Assembly: GCA_005790965.1 (NCBI GenBank)
Contig: SXTL01000029.1
Location: 1-20,195 of the forward strand
Direction: 5' to 3'
DNA length: 20,195 nt
Source of the DNA: Burkholderiales bacterium
Lineage (GTDB): Bacteria; Pseudomonadota; Gammaproteobacteria; Burkholderiales; Thiobacillaceae
Shown here: positions 7,065 through 15,205 of the stretch, in pieces
Position numbering within the stretch: position 1 is the stretch's first letter
Layout: each line of letters starts with the position of its first letter
Made by a program: the position numbers and the translations under genes
The notes under the pieces: model-generated
The model's database searches: none
Told to the model about the DNA's origin: nothing
The model's input: only the letters and a program-made list of their open reading frames with translations

Positions 7065-7094
7065 GTAGCGTTTGCGTGTGGATGAGGAGGGTGC

Positions 7095-7898
7095 ATGACG
7101 AGTGACGCAATCATTGAGGGCTGTGGCAAACGGCTTGCCGAGGCGCGTGCCGCCAAGTCGTGGTCAGTGGTTGAAGTGGCCGGACAGCTCAAGTTTGGCA
7201 GTAGCCAGATCGAGGCCATGGAGGCCGAGGACTGGGACCGTTTTCCCTCTCGGGCGACGCTGCGTGGTTTCTTGCGTGTCTATGCACAGCATCTGAATCT
7301 GGATCCCGCCAGCCTGTTTGTTGCAACTGAGTCGCAGGTTGCCGCGGCTGATCCATTAACACCCACGACGACGGGGATTCGTTTTTCTGGAAGCGGGGCG
7401 CGTATCTGGTTGGTGGTGATCCCGCTGGTTGCGGTGGCCTTTTTTACGCTCGTCATCGGTTTGTATACATGGTTGTCGCAAGGTGCGGATGAGCCCTTGC
7501 GGACCGACCCCGGGCCTGAAGTGGTGGCACCCGATCGCGCCGCCGTCCCTGCTGTTACACCACCTCCGCCGGCGGCTCCTTCCGCTTCTTCCGCTGCAGG
7601 GGGTACGCCTGCGACCCCGCCTCCAATGTCGGCTGTCGCTCCGACTGCGGGGGCCACAACGGAGACCAGTGGATTACTTTTTACCACGACCGCTGATGCC
7701 TGGGTTGAGGTGACTGATGCGACGAATCAGCGGGTCCGTCGCCTTGCGCGGGCCGGTGAGAGTACGCGTATTGCCGGCACGCCGCCGTATAGACTGGTCG
7801 TGGGTAATGCGGTTCATGTCAGCCTGCAATACAACAACCGCTCCGTTGATCTCAAGCCGTTTATCGGTGAAAAGGTTGCACGGCTGACCTTGGAATAG
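7095..7898 (+). CDS. rodZ: RodZ-like cell-shape protein: HTH, one membrane segment, periplasmic domain
   Basis: The protein (267 residues) has the RodZ plan. RodZ links MreB filaments to the cell-wall elongation machinery in the inner membrane. A cytoplasmic helix-turn-helix of the HTH_25 type occupies about residues 8-75 (RLAEARAAKSWSVVEVAGQL, FPSRATLRGFLRVYAQHL). One membrane segment lies at about 104-126 (IWLVVIPLVAVAFFTLVIGL). A Pro/Ala/Ser-rich periplasmic linker spans about 132-190. A beta-rich C-terminal domain (DUF4115) starts near 195 with TTTADAWVEVTDATNQRV. GAGGAGG about 4-8 bases before the ATG is a strong ribosome-binding site. It stands where pilF-rodZ-ispG is expected, but without pilF. 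Confidence 0.85.
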   Translation: MTSDAIIEGCGKRLAEARAAKSWSVVEVAGQLKFGSSQIEAMEAEDWDRFPSRATLRGFLRVYAQHLNLDPASLFVATESQVAAADPLTPTTTGIRFSGSGARIWLVVIPLVAVAFFTLVIGLYTWLSQGADEPLRTDPGPEVVAPDRAAVPAVTPPPPAAPSASSAAGGTPATPPPMSAVAPTAGATTETSGLLFTTTADAWVEVTDATNQRVRRLARAGESTRIAGTPPYRLVVGNAVHVSLQYNNRSVDLKPFIGEKVARLTLE

Positions 7899-7904
7899 TC
7901 CTGC

Positions 7905-9107
7905 ATGAATTCACAGCCTCGCACCCGTGCCGTAAAAATTGGCCCCGTCACCGTGGGGGGGGGCGCGCCGGTCGTCGTGCAGTCGATGACAAATACTGAT
8001 ACGGCCGATGTGGCCGGTACGGTGACTCAGGTGGAGCAACTTTGGCGCGCGGGTTCCGAGTTGGTGCGCTTGACGGTCAATAGTCTGGAGGCCGCACGGG
8101 CGGTGCCGGCAATTCGCGCCCAGCTTGAGGCGCGGGGCTGCTCCGTGCCCTTGATTGGCGACTTTCATTTCAATGGCCACAAGCTGCTCAAAGAGGTTCC
8201 CGAGTGCGGCATTGCCCTGGCCAAGCTGCGCATCAACCCGGGAAATGTGGGGCATGGCAGTGCCGATCCCTTCGCGCAGATGATTGAGTTTGCCGCCCGC
8301 CACGACAAGGCGGTGCGCATCGGCGTCAACTGGGGCAGTCTCGACCAGCGGTTGCTGGCGCGCATGATGGACGAGAACAACGCTCGGCCCCAGCCTTTGC
8401 CAAATGCTGAGGTGATGCAGGAGGCGCTTTTGACCTCAGCTCTGGAATCGGCGCAACGCGCTGAAGTATTGGGTTTGGCTGCCGACCGCATCATCTTGTC
8501 GTGCAAATTATCGGTGGTGCAGGATCTGGTGCGCGCCTACCGCGAGCTGGCACGGCGCTGTGATTATGCGCTGCATCTTGGCTTGACCGAGGCCGGCATC
8601 GGTTCCAAGGGCATCGTCGCTTCTACCGCTGCGCTCGCTATCCTGTTGCAAGAGGGGATTGGCGATACCATTCGCGTCTCTCTGACCCCCAAGCCCGACG
8701 AGCCGCGCACCTTGGAGGTCCAGGTGGCGCAGGAGATTTTGCAAACCTTGGGTCTGCGCGCTTTTACGCCACTGGTCACGGCCTGCCCTGGGTGTGGCCG
8801 TACCACCAGTACGGTGTTCCAGTCGCTTGCCGATCAAATTCAATCCTGGCTGCGCGAGCAGATGCCGATCTGGCGTAACCGCTATCCCGGCGTCGAGGCG
8901 ATGAGCGTCGCGGTGATGGGTTGTGTGGTTAATGGCCCGGGCGAATCGAAACACGCCAATATCGGTATTTCGCTGCCAGGCAGCAATGAAACCCCGGTCG
9001 CGCCGGTGTACGAAGACGGTATCAAGACCGTCACCCTCAAGGGCGAGCGCATCGCCGAGGAATTCCAAGCGCGGGTCGAACAGTATGTGAAGCGAACATA
9101 TGGCTAA
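7905..9107 (+). CDS. ispG: 4-hydroxy-3-methylbut-2-enyl-diphosphate synthase (MEP pathway)
   Basis: IspG (400 residues, GcpE) converts MEcPP to HMBPP, the penultimate step of the MEP isoprenoid pathway, using a [4Fe-4S] cluster. Cluster ligands are visible: C294 and C297 in TACPGCGRT, C340 in MGCVVNGPGE, and E347 as the fourth. The N-terminal TIM-barrel signature QSMTNTDTADVAGTV and GDFHFNGHKLL are present. The protein is longer than E. coli IspG (372) through a longer C-terminal part, as is common in related proteobacterial enzymes. The ATG lies six bases after rodZ, with only a weak GGAA upstream. Its end overlaps hisS by 8 bases. Confidence 0.96.
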   Translation: MNSQPRTRAVKIGPVTVGGGAPVVVQSMTNTDTADVAGTVTQVEQLWRAGSELVRLTVNSLEAARAVPAIRAQLEARGCSVPLIGDFHFNGHKLLKEVPECGIALAKLRINPGNVGHGSADPFAQMIEFAARHDKAVRIGVNWGSLDQRLLARMMDENNARPQPLPNAEVMQEALLTSALESAQRAEVLGLAADRIILSCKLSVVQDLVRAYRELARRCDYALHLGLTEAGIGSKGIVASTAALAILLQEGIGDTIRVSLTPKPDEPRTLEVQVAQEILQTLGLRAFTPLVTACPGCGRTTSTVFQSLADQIQSWLREQMPIWRNRYPGVEAMSVAVMGCVVNGPGESKHANIGISLPGSNETPVAPVYEDGIKTVTLKGERIAEEFQARVEQYVKRTYG

Positions 9108-10398
9108 TGAAACCCTGCGTGCCGTGCGTGGCATGAACGATATCCTGCCGAACGAGATCGGTACCTGGCAGCACTTCGAGGCGATGGTGCGGGCTTGGCT
9201 GACGAGCTATGGCTACCGCGAGTTGCGCACGCCCATCCTCGAACAAACGGCGCTGTTCAAGCGCGCTATTGGTGAGGTGACCGACATCGTCGAAAAGGAG
9301 ATGTATACCTTCGTCGATGAACTCAACGGCGAGTCGCTGACGCTGCGTCCGGAAGGTACGGCCTCGTGCGTGCGGGCAGTCATCGAACACAATTTGGTTT
9401 ATGACGGTGGCAAGCGGCTCTGGTACCAAGGCCCGATGTTCCGCCACGAACGGCCGCAGACAGGGCGCTATCGGCAGTTTCATCAGATTGGGGTCGAGGC
9501 GATGGGCTTTGCGGGCCCGGATACGGATATCGAACATCTGCTCATGACGGCGCGGCTCTGGCGTTTGTTGGGTATCGCCGACGCGGTGACGCTGGAGATC
9601 AACAGCTTGGGCGGGGCCGAGTCGCGTACCCGACATCGTGCCAAGTTGATTGCCTATTTTGAGGCGCACCAAGAGCAATTAGACGAGGATGCTAAACGCC
9701 GCCTTTACAGTAATCCGCTGCGCATTCTGGACACCAAAAACCCGGCGTTGCGTGACTTGGTAGAGGCTGCGCCACGGCTGATGGATGAATTAGACGATGC
9801 GGCGCGGGCGCATTTTGATGCCGTTTGTGCCGGGCTGGAGACGGCCGGCATCGCCTATCGCATCAATCCGCGCCTGGTGCGCGGCCTCGACTATTACAAC
9901 TACACCGTGTTCGAGTGGGTGACCGATCGCTTGGGTGCGCAAGGCACGGTCTGCGCTGGGGGGCGTTTTGATAGTCTGATCGAACAATTGGGCGGCAAGC
10001 CCGCGCCGGCCTGCGGCTTTGCTATGGGTATCGAACGCTTATTGGCGTTGATGACCGAACTCGGCCAGACAGGTGCGGTTGACGGTCCCGATTGCTATCT
10101 GGTCAATGTGGGCGAGGCCGCAACGCGCATGGCGCAGACTGTGGCCGAGACCTTGCGTGATGGCGGCCTGTCGGTCGTCTTGCATAGCGGCGGTGGCAGT
10201 TTCAAATCGCAGATGAAAAAGGCCGATGCCAGTGCGGCGCGTTATGCCATCATTCTCGGTGATGATGAGGTGGCAGCCGGCGAGGTGAACCTGAAGGCTC
10301 TGCGCGGCATGGCTTGGGGTGATACGCAACAACAACGGGTGACGCTGCCAGTAGCGGTGGATCTGATCAAACAAGGAGTGATAAATGGCAACCTATGA
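9100..10398 (+). CDS. hisS: Histidyl-tRNA synthetase
   Basis: HisS (432 residues) is a class II synthetase that charges tRNA(His). Seen in order: the N-terminal AVRGMNDILPNE, motif 2 around R115 (FRHERPQTGRYRQFHQ), the histidine-binding signature LVRGLDYYNYTVFEW (259-273), AGGRFDSLIEQLGG, and motif 3 GFAMGIERLL (306-315). An anticodon-binding domain of about 100 residues follows. The length is normal. The start overlaps ispG by 8 bases and the end overlaps yfgM by 14. The paralogous regulatory protein HisZ is encoded about 7 kb downstream and lacks the tRNA-charging role. Confidence 0.97.
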   Translation: MANETLRAVRGMNDILPNEIGTWQHFEAMVRAWLTSYGYRELRTPILEQTALFKRAIGEVTDIVEKEMYTFVDELNGESLTLRPEGTASCVRAVIEHNLVYDGGKRLWYQGPMFRHERPQTGRYRQFHQIGVEAMGFAGPDTDIEHLLMTARLWRLLGIADAVTLEINSLGGAESRTRHRAKLIAYFEAHQEQLDEDAKRRLYSNPLRILDTKNPALRDLVEAAPRLMDELDDAARAHFDAVCAGLETAGIAYRINPRLVRGLDYYNYTVFEWVTDRLGAQGTVCAGGRFDSLIEQLGGKPAPACGFAMGIERLLALMTELGQTGAVDGPDCYLVNVGEAATRMAQTVAETLRDGGLSVVLHSGGGSFKSQMKKADASAARYAIILGDDEVAAGEVNLKALRGMAWGDTQQQRVTLPVAVDLIKQGVINGNL

Positions 10399-11032
10399 CC
10401 TCGAAGAACAAGAACAGATCGCGGAATTTAAGGCGTGGTGGACGCAGTATGGCAAATGGGTGATTGCGGCGGTCGTCGTCTTCGTCCTGGGGGTTGGGGG
10501 GGTGCGGGGCTGGAACTGGTGGCAGGACAAGCAGTCTCGCGAATCGGCCGTGTTGTTCGAGCAGGCCGTGGCGGCGCGGGCGGCCAATAATCCGGCGGCC
10601 GTCAAACAGGCCACCGCCCAGATCATGGATCAGTATGCGGGCTCGGGTTATGCCACGCCGGCCGCCTGGATGGCCGCTCAGGTTAATCTTGAAGGCAATG
10701 ATATGAAGAGTGCGCTGGCCCAGTTCCAGTTTGCTTTCGACCATGCGCGTGGCGCTGTGATGCAGGATCTTGCCCGGTTGCGCCTAGCCAGCCTCAAATT
10801 CCACAGTGGTGATAGCCAAGGCGCCTTGGACTTGCTTGAGACGGCACCGGCGCAGGCCTATGCGGGACTCTTCGGCCAGCTGCGCGGTGATGTGTTGGTG
10901 GCGCTGAAGCGCCCGTCCGAGGCGCGCCTGGCTTGGCAAGAAGCCCTGGCGGCGATGGAAAAGACGGATAAGACAGATCCGCTTCATGCCTTGCTGGAGA
11001 TGAAGCTGGATGCTCTGGGAGAAGGGTCATGA
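10385..11032 (+). CDS. yfgM: YfgM-like ancillary SecYEG translocon subunit, TPR protein
   Basis: The protein (215 residues) matches the YfgM family, a one-pass inner-membrane protein that associates with the SecYEG-PpiD translocon. It starts with the typical charged segment MATYDLEEQEQIAEFKAWW, followed by a membrane segment at about 24-43 (KWVIAAVVVFVLGVGGVRGW). A periplasmic TPR-like helical domain makes up the rest (QFQFAFDHARGAVMQDLARL and following). AAGGAG seven bases before the ATG lies inside the end of hisS. The stop overlaps bamB by 4 bases (ATGA). The hisS-yfgM-bamB-der order is the standard one. Confidence 0.88.
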   Translation: MATYDLEEQEQIAEFKAWWTQYGKWVIAAVVVFVLGVGGVRGWNWWQDKQSRESAVLFEQAVAARAANNPAAVKQATAQIMDQYAGSGYATPAAWMAAQVNLEGNDMKSALAQFQFAFDHARGAVMQDLARLRLASLKFHSGDSQGALDLLETAPAQAYAGLFGQLRGDVLVALKRPSEARLAWQEALAAMEKTDKTDPLHALLEMKLDALGEGS

Positions 11033-12210
11033 TGGGGAGCATCAACAACCTTTGGAACGGGTTCGCCATTACCCTTTTGAGCACTCTGCTGACGGGTTGC
11101 GGGACGCTGGATACGGTGAGCAGTTGGGTTGGCATGGGGGATAAGGCCAAGGTGCGCCCGACCGAATTGGTTGATTTCAAGCCGACCCTGAGCATTAAAC
11201 GGGACTGGGAGGCGCAGATCGGTTCAGCAGGAAGCTATGTCTTTGCTCCGGACAGTGATGCAACGACTGTGTATGTCGCGGCGGCAGACGGTCAGGTGGC
11301 GGGTTTGGATCTGGCCAACGGTCAGGCGCGTTGGCGGGTAAGTCTGGGACAACGCTTGTCGGCGGGTGTTGCGGCCGGTGAGGGCTTGGTGCTGGTCGGG
11401 ACGCCAAAGGGGCAAGTCCTGGCCTTGCGGGTGGCCGACGGTTCGTTGGCCTGGACGGCCGTGTTGTCAGGCGAGATCCTGGCGCGGCCGATGGTCCAAG
11501 CCGGCGTGGTTTATGCGCGTAGCAGTGATGGCCGGGTCTATAAGCTGGATGCCAAGGATGGCAAAGTCCTGTGGGCTTATAGTCGGACGCTGCCGGTCCT
11601 GACCCTGCGTGAGGCCGGTGGCTTAGCTGCTGATGCGCAAGCGGTTTACGCCGGGCACGCGGGCGGTCGCCTGACGGCCTTGGCGCAGACGAATGGCGCC
11701 CCGCTGTGGGAGGTTAATGTGGCCCTGCCGCGCGGTGCAACCGAATTGGAACGGATCGCTGATGTGCTGGGGACACCAGCCGTCAATGGCCGCCAAGTCT
11801 GTGCGGCGGCTTATCAGGGACGGGTCAGCTGCTTTGAGCGCAGCAACGGCAATTTGCTGTGGGCGCGTGAGTGGCCTGCGGGTCGCGGTGTCGCCATGGA
11901 TGACCGCAGCGTGTACGGCGTCGATGCCGAATCGGTGGTGCAGGCCTTCGAGCGGCAGCGTGGCGTAAGCCCTTGGAAGCAGGATAAATTACAGCATCGT
12001 CAGGTCGGGACTCCCTTGGCCCTCAACGAGCAGGTGATCGTGGGCGATTATCAGGGTCAGATTCATGTGCTGAACCGCTTGGACGGGGCTTTTGCGGCCC
12101 GGGTGGCGACCGATGGCAGCCCTGTGCGGGGCGAATTGTTGCCCGTGCGGCAGGGTTTTTTAGCCCAGACGGCCCAGGGTGGCGTTTTCGCATTTAAATT
12201 GGATAAGTAG
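11029..12210 (+). CDS. bamB: Outer-membrane protein assembly lipoprotein, beta-propeller
   Basis: BamB (393 residues) is a lipoprotein of the BAM complex that inserts beta-barrel proteins into the outer membrane. The signal peptide ends in the lipobox L-L-T-G-C with C24. The mature protein is an eight-bladed propeller of PQQ-type repeats, seen as recurring A.DG.V.ALD...G...W segments: AADGQVAGLDLANGQARW, SDGRVYKLDAKDGKVLW, and BLADE-like copies down to GDYQGQIHVLNRLDG. The n-region before the hydrophobic core has no Lys or Arg, which is unusual for a Sec signal; no upstream in-frame start codon is available. Either of two adjacent ATG codons (11029, 11032) could start. It overlaps yfgM by 4 bases and touches der by 1. 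Confidence 0.93.
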   Translation: MMGSINNLWNGFAITLLSTLLTGCGTLDTVSSWVGMGDKAKVRPTELVDFKPTLSIKRDWEAQIGSAGSYVFAPDSDATTVYVAAADGQVAGLDLANGQARWRVSLGQRLSAGVAAGEGLVLVGTPKGQVLALRVADGSLAWTAVLSGEILARPMVQAGVVYARSSDGRVYKLDAKDGKVLWAYSRTLPVLTLREAGGLAADAQAVYAGHAGGRLTALAQTNGAPLWEVNVALPRGATELERIADVLGTPAVNGRQVCAAAYQGRVSCFERSNGNLLWAREWPAGRGVAMDDRSVYGVDAESVVQAFERQRGVSPWKQDKLQHRQVGTPLALNEQVIVGDYQGQIHVLNRLDGAFAARVATDGSPVRGELLPVRQGFLAQTAQGGVFAFKLDK

Positions 12211-13622
12211 TGAAACCCACGATCGTTTTGGTCGGCCGGCCCAATGTCGGCAAGTCGACCCTGTTCAATCGTCTGACCCGATCGCGTGATGCCTTGGTGC
12301 ACGATCTGCCGGGCCTGACCCGCGATCGTCATTATGGCCATGGACGGTTGGATAAGCCCTGCCTGATTGTCGATACCGGTGGTTTCGAGCCGGTGGTGGA
12401 CAGCGGTATCCTGGCTGAGATGGCGCGCCAGACCCTGCAGGCGGTTGATGAGGCAGATGCCATTGTCTTTCTGGTCGATGGCCGCACGGGGGTCGCGCCG
12501 CAGGACAAGATGATTGCCGATCGCTTGCGCCGCAGTGGCCGCCCCATTTTTCTGGCCGTCAACAAGACCGAAGGCATGCCGGCTGAGGTGATTGCGGCCG
12601 AGTTTTTTGAGCTGTCGCTGGGTCAGCCTATCGCTATATCCGGGGCGCATGGCGAGGGGGTGCGCGAGTTGATGGCGCAGGTCTTGGCCAATTTCCCGGA
12701 TGAACTCCCGGACGAGATGGTGAGCGATAACCACCCTCGCATCGCCATTATTGGTCGTCCCAATGTGGGCAAGTCCACCTTGGTGAATGCCTTGGTGGGC
12801 GAGGAGCGGGTCATTGCCTTCGATCAACCGGGCACAACGCGGGACTCCATCGAGGTTGAGTTTGAGCGGCAGGGCCGTCACTACACCCTGATCGATACGG
12901 CAGGGGTGCGGCGCAAGGGGCGTATTGATGGCGATGCCCTGGGGGCTATTGAAAAATACTCTGTAATTAAAACATTGCAGGCCATCGAGGAGGCTAATGT
13001 CTGTGTTTTGGTTCTTGATGCGCATCAGGAGATCTCCGACCAGGACGCCCATCTGGCGGGCTTTATCCTCGAGGCGGGGCGGGCCTTGGTCGTCGCGATC
13101 AACAAGTGGGATGGGCTGGATGGTTATGCCCGCGATCGGCTTAAGCTGGAGCTCGGCCGCCGGCTGGTATTTCTGAGTTTTGCCCGTTTTCACTATATCT
13201 CGGCCTTGCATGGCCAAGGTCTGGGTGGGGTGCTGAAGTCAGTCAATGAGGCCTATGCCGCAGCGATGGCCAAGTTGCCAACCCCGAAGCTGACCGACAT
13301 CCTGCAGTCTGCGGTGGAACGCCACGCGCCACATAAGTCTGGCCTGTTCCGGCCCAAGCCCAAGTATGCGCACCAAGGGGGCAGCAATCCGCCTATCATC
13401 GTCGTGCACGGCAACCACCTTGAGGGCATCTCCAAAGATTATCAACGCTATCTGGAAAATACCTTCCGTGCGGCCTTTGATCTGCAGGGTACGCCGTTAC
13501 GCGTGGAGTTCAAGGCGAACGAAAACCCCTACGAGGCGAAAAAACCCAAATCCATGACTCAGCGTGAGGCCAACAAAGCGCGTCGTGAGCGTCGCCATCG
13601 GCGCAAGACCTTCGGGTCTTGA
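12210..13622 (+). CDS. der: Ribosome biogenesis GTPase Der (EngA)
   Basis: Der (470 residues) has two GTPase domains in tandem and a KH-like C-terminal domain, and acts in maturation of the 50S subunit. Both G1 loops read GRPNVGKST (9-17 and 182-190). The second G4 is NKWD (298-301), but the first reads NKTE (118-121), with Glu in place of Asp. Such a Glu is known in some Der proteins, so this is a family variation rather than a defect. The KH part runs from about 360 to 455, with VVHGNHLEGISKDYQRYLEN; the end is Lys/Arg-rich. The start codon is GTG, overlapping the bamB stop by one base. Confidence 0.97.
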   Translation: MKPTIVLVGRPNVGKSTLFNRLTRSRDALVHDLPGLTRDRHYGHGRLDKPCLIVDTGGFEPVVDSGILAEMARQTLQAVDEADAIVFLVDGRTGVAPQDKMIADRLRRSGRPIFLAVNKTEGMPAEVIAAEFFELSLGQPIAISGAHGEGVRELMAQVLANFPDELPDEMVSDNHPRIAIIGRPNVGKSTLVNALVGEERVIAFDQPGTTRDSIEVEFERQGRHYTLIDTAGVRRKGRIDGDALGAIEKYSVIKTLQAIEEANVCVLVLDAHQEISDQDAHLAGFILEAGRALVVAINKWDGLDGYARDRLKLELGRRLVFLSFARFHYISALHGQGLGGVLKSVNEAYAAAMAKLPTPKLTDILQSAVERHAPHKSGLFRPKPKYAHQGGSNPPIIVVHGNHLEGISKDYQRYLENTFRAAFDLQGTPLRVEFKANENPYEAKKPKSMTQREANKARRERRHRRKTFGS

Positions 13623-13653
13623 TGCGTTGGCTATGGCCCGGACGAATTTCAGA

Positions 13654-13659
13654 TACAAT
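13654..13659 (+). promoter_or_regulatory. Candidate -10 element for hfq
   Basis: TACAAT in the 78-base der-hfq gap matches the -10 consensus at five of six positions and would start a transcript near 13666, about 35 bases ahead of the hfq ATG. The only TTG-containing -35 candidate (TTGGCT, 13628-13633) is 20 bases away, which is too far for a standard promoter. hfq commonly has its own promoters in this position. Confidence 0.35.
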
Positions 13660-13700
13660 GCTGGCTCGGCTTTATTGGTGTTGAGTTAAATCAAAAAATT

Positions 13701-13976
13701 ATGAACAAAGGGCAGATCCTACAAGACCCGTTTCTCGCTGCGCTCGCACAGGAGCAGGTGCCGTGTTCCGTTTATCTGGTTAACGGTATCAAGTTGCAGG
13801 GCTATATTGAGTCCTTCGATGCCTATGTGGTCGTGCTGAAGAATGCGATAAGTCAGATGGTGTACAAGCACGCCATATCGACCATTGTGCCGTCGCGTCC
13901 CGTGCTGTTCCGTCAAGCGGACTCGGCAGGGCGTACCGAAATGTCTACTTCAGCTACAGAAGCCGAGCAGGACTGA
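13701..13976 (+). CDS. hfq: RNA chaperone Hfq with an altered rim
   Basis: Hfq (91 residues) is a hexameric Sm-fold RNA chaperone that pairs small RNAs with mRNAs. The Sm1 (VYLVNGIKLQGYIESFDAYVV) and Sm2 (VYKHAISTIVP) motifs are intact, as are Q8, D9 and K56/H57 of the proximal face (E. coli numbering holds without gaps). Residues 16-19 read AQEQ, where E. coli has RRER, so the three rim arginines R16, R17 and R19 are all replaced. F42 is Tyr and Q41 is Ala. The C-terminal tail is short and polar. There is no clear Shine-Dalgarno; the bases before the ATG are A-rich (TCAAAAAATT). Hfq is known to control its own translation. Confidence 0.96.
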   Translation: MNKGQILQDPFLAALAQEQVPCSVYLVNGIKLQGYIESFDAYVVVLKNAISQMVYKHAISTIVPSRPVLFRQADSAGRTEMSTSATEAEQD

Positions 13977-14026
13977 GCGGATTCCCTTGATTCCGCGTCA
14001 CAGGGACCCAGGCGGGTCTAGCTTTC

Positions 14027-15205
14027 ATGTTTGAGCGGCCTGAAACAGGTACCCGTGCCGTGCTGGTGGGCGTCAATTTCGGTCGCCCAGAGCATGCAGA
14101 ACTCTTGTCTGAATTGCTATTGTTGGCCAAGAGTGCCGGGATTACCGTTACTGAGGTGGTTGAGGGGCGGCGCGATCGGCCCGACCCCGCCCTCTTCGTT
14201 GGTTCTGGAAAGGCCGATCAGGTTGCCGAGGCAATGCGTGCTACGGAGGCACAGATTGTCATCTTCAACCATGACCTGTCCCCGGTTCAGGAGCGCAATC
14301 TGGAGCGCCGCTTGGGGTGCCATGTTCTGGATCGCACGGCCTTGATTCTGCACATTTTCTCGCAACGCGCCCGCTCGGGTGAGGGCAAGTTGCAGGTGGA
14401 ATTGGCGCAGATGCGGCATCAGGCAACGCGGCTGGTGCGCGGCTGGACTCACTTGGAACGACAAAAAGGCGGTATCGGCGTGCGCGGCGGTCCGGGCGAG
14501 ACTCAACTGGAACTGGACCGGCGCATCTTGGCGACCAAAATTCGCAATCTCGAAGGCCGTCTCGGCCGTCTGGAAAAGAGTCGTGGCCTGCAACGCCGCG
14601 CTCGACAACGCGGCGGGGTGCTGGCGGTTTCGCTGGTGGGGTACACCAACGCGGGCAAATCCACCTTGTTCAATGTCCTGACCGGGGCCGGGGCCTATGC
14701 GGCGGACCAGCTCTTTGCCACGCTCGATACCACCACACGGCGGCTGTGGCTGGCGGAGGCCGGTCAGGTGGTGCTCTCCGATACGGTCGGATTCATTAAC
14801 CGTTTGCCCCATACCTTGGTAGCGGCCTTTCATGCCACATTGGAAGAGACGGTGCAGGCCGATCTGCTTCTCCATGTCATCGATTATGCCAGCCCCGTTC
14901 GCGATCGCCAGATGGCTGAGGTAGATAAGGTTTTGGAAGAGATTGGAGCTCAGGCGGTGCCGCAGATTCAGGTCTTCAACAAGATTGATTTGACCGAGCG
15001 GGAGCCGGGTTTGGTTCGGGATGAATATGGTAAGATCGAACGCGTTTTTTTGAGTGCCAGGACCGGTGTCGGGCTGGATGCGTTGCGCCTAGCTATGACT
15101 GAGGCGGCGCAAGTGGCCGCGATAAACCGTACCGGCGATATTCGGGCGGATGACGCCGACGGCAACGATAAACCCATAGACGAGACAGACGATGGCATGG
15201 AATGA
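14027..15205 (+). CDS. hflX: GTPase HflX, ribosome-splitting factor, short C-terminus
   Basis: HflX (392 residues) is a GTPase that binds 50S subunits and splits stalled or heat-damaged 70S ribosomes. The N-terminal domain is complete (FVGSGKADQVAEAM, FNHDLSPVQERNLER, ELAQMRHQATRLVRGWTHL, GGPGETQLELDRR), with a helical linker to about 195. The G domain has G1 GYTNAGKST (205-213), ADQLFATLDTTTR, G3 DTVGFINRLPH and G4 NKID. After the G domain, E. coli HflX (426 residues) has a further beta-rich C-terminal part; here the chain ends in an acidic tail (RADDADGNDKPIDETDDGME). The last 14 bases overlap hflK. The hfq-hflX gap of 50 bases carries a small 5-bp hairpin (14005-14018) just before the ATG and no strong ribosome-binding site. 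Confidence 0.94.
   Translation: MFERPETGTRAVLVGVNFGRPEHAELLSELLLLAKSAGITVTEVVEGRRDRPDPALFVGSGKADQVAEAMRATEAQIVIFNHDLSPVQERNLERRLGCHVLDRTALILHIFSQRARSGEGKLQVELAQMRHQATRLVRGWTHLERQKGGIGVRGGPGETQLELDRRILATKIRNLEGRLGRLEKSRGLQRRARQRGGVLAVSLVGYTNAGKSTLFNVLTGAGAYAADQLFATLDTTTRRLWLAEAGQVVLSDTVGFINRLPHTLVAAFHATLEETVQADLLLHVIDYASPVRDRQMAEVDKVLEEIGAQAVPQIQVFNKIDLTEREPGLVRDEYGKIERVFLSARTGVGLDALRLAMTEAAQVAAINRTGDIRADDADGNDKPIDETDDGME

Noticed and set aside
12063..13217. Long minus-strand open frame (384 codons) opposite bamB/der
   Set aside because: It is antisense to Der with both G1 loops in frame on the other strand, has no recognisable domain or convincing ribosome-binding site, and is explained by codon bias.
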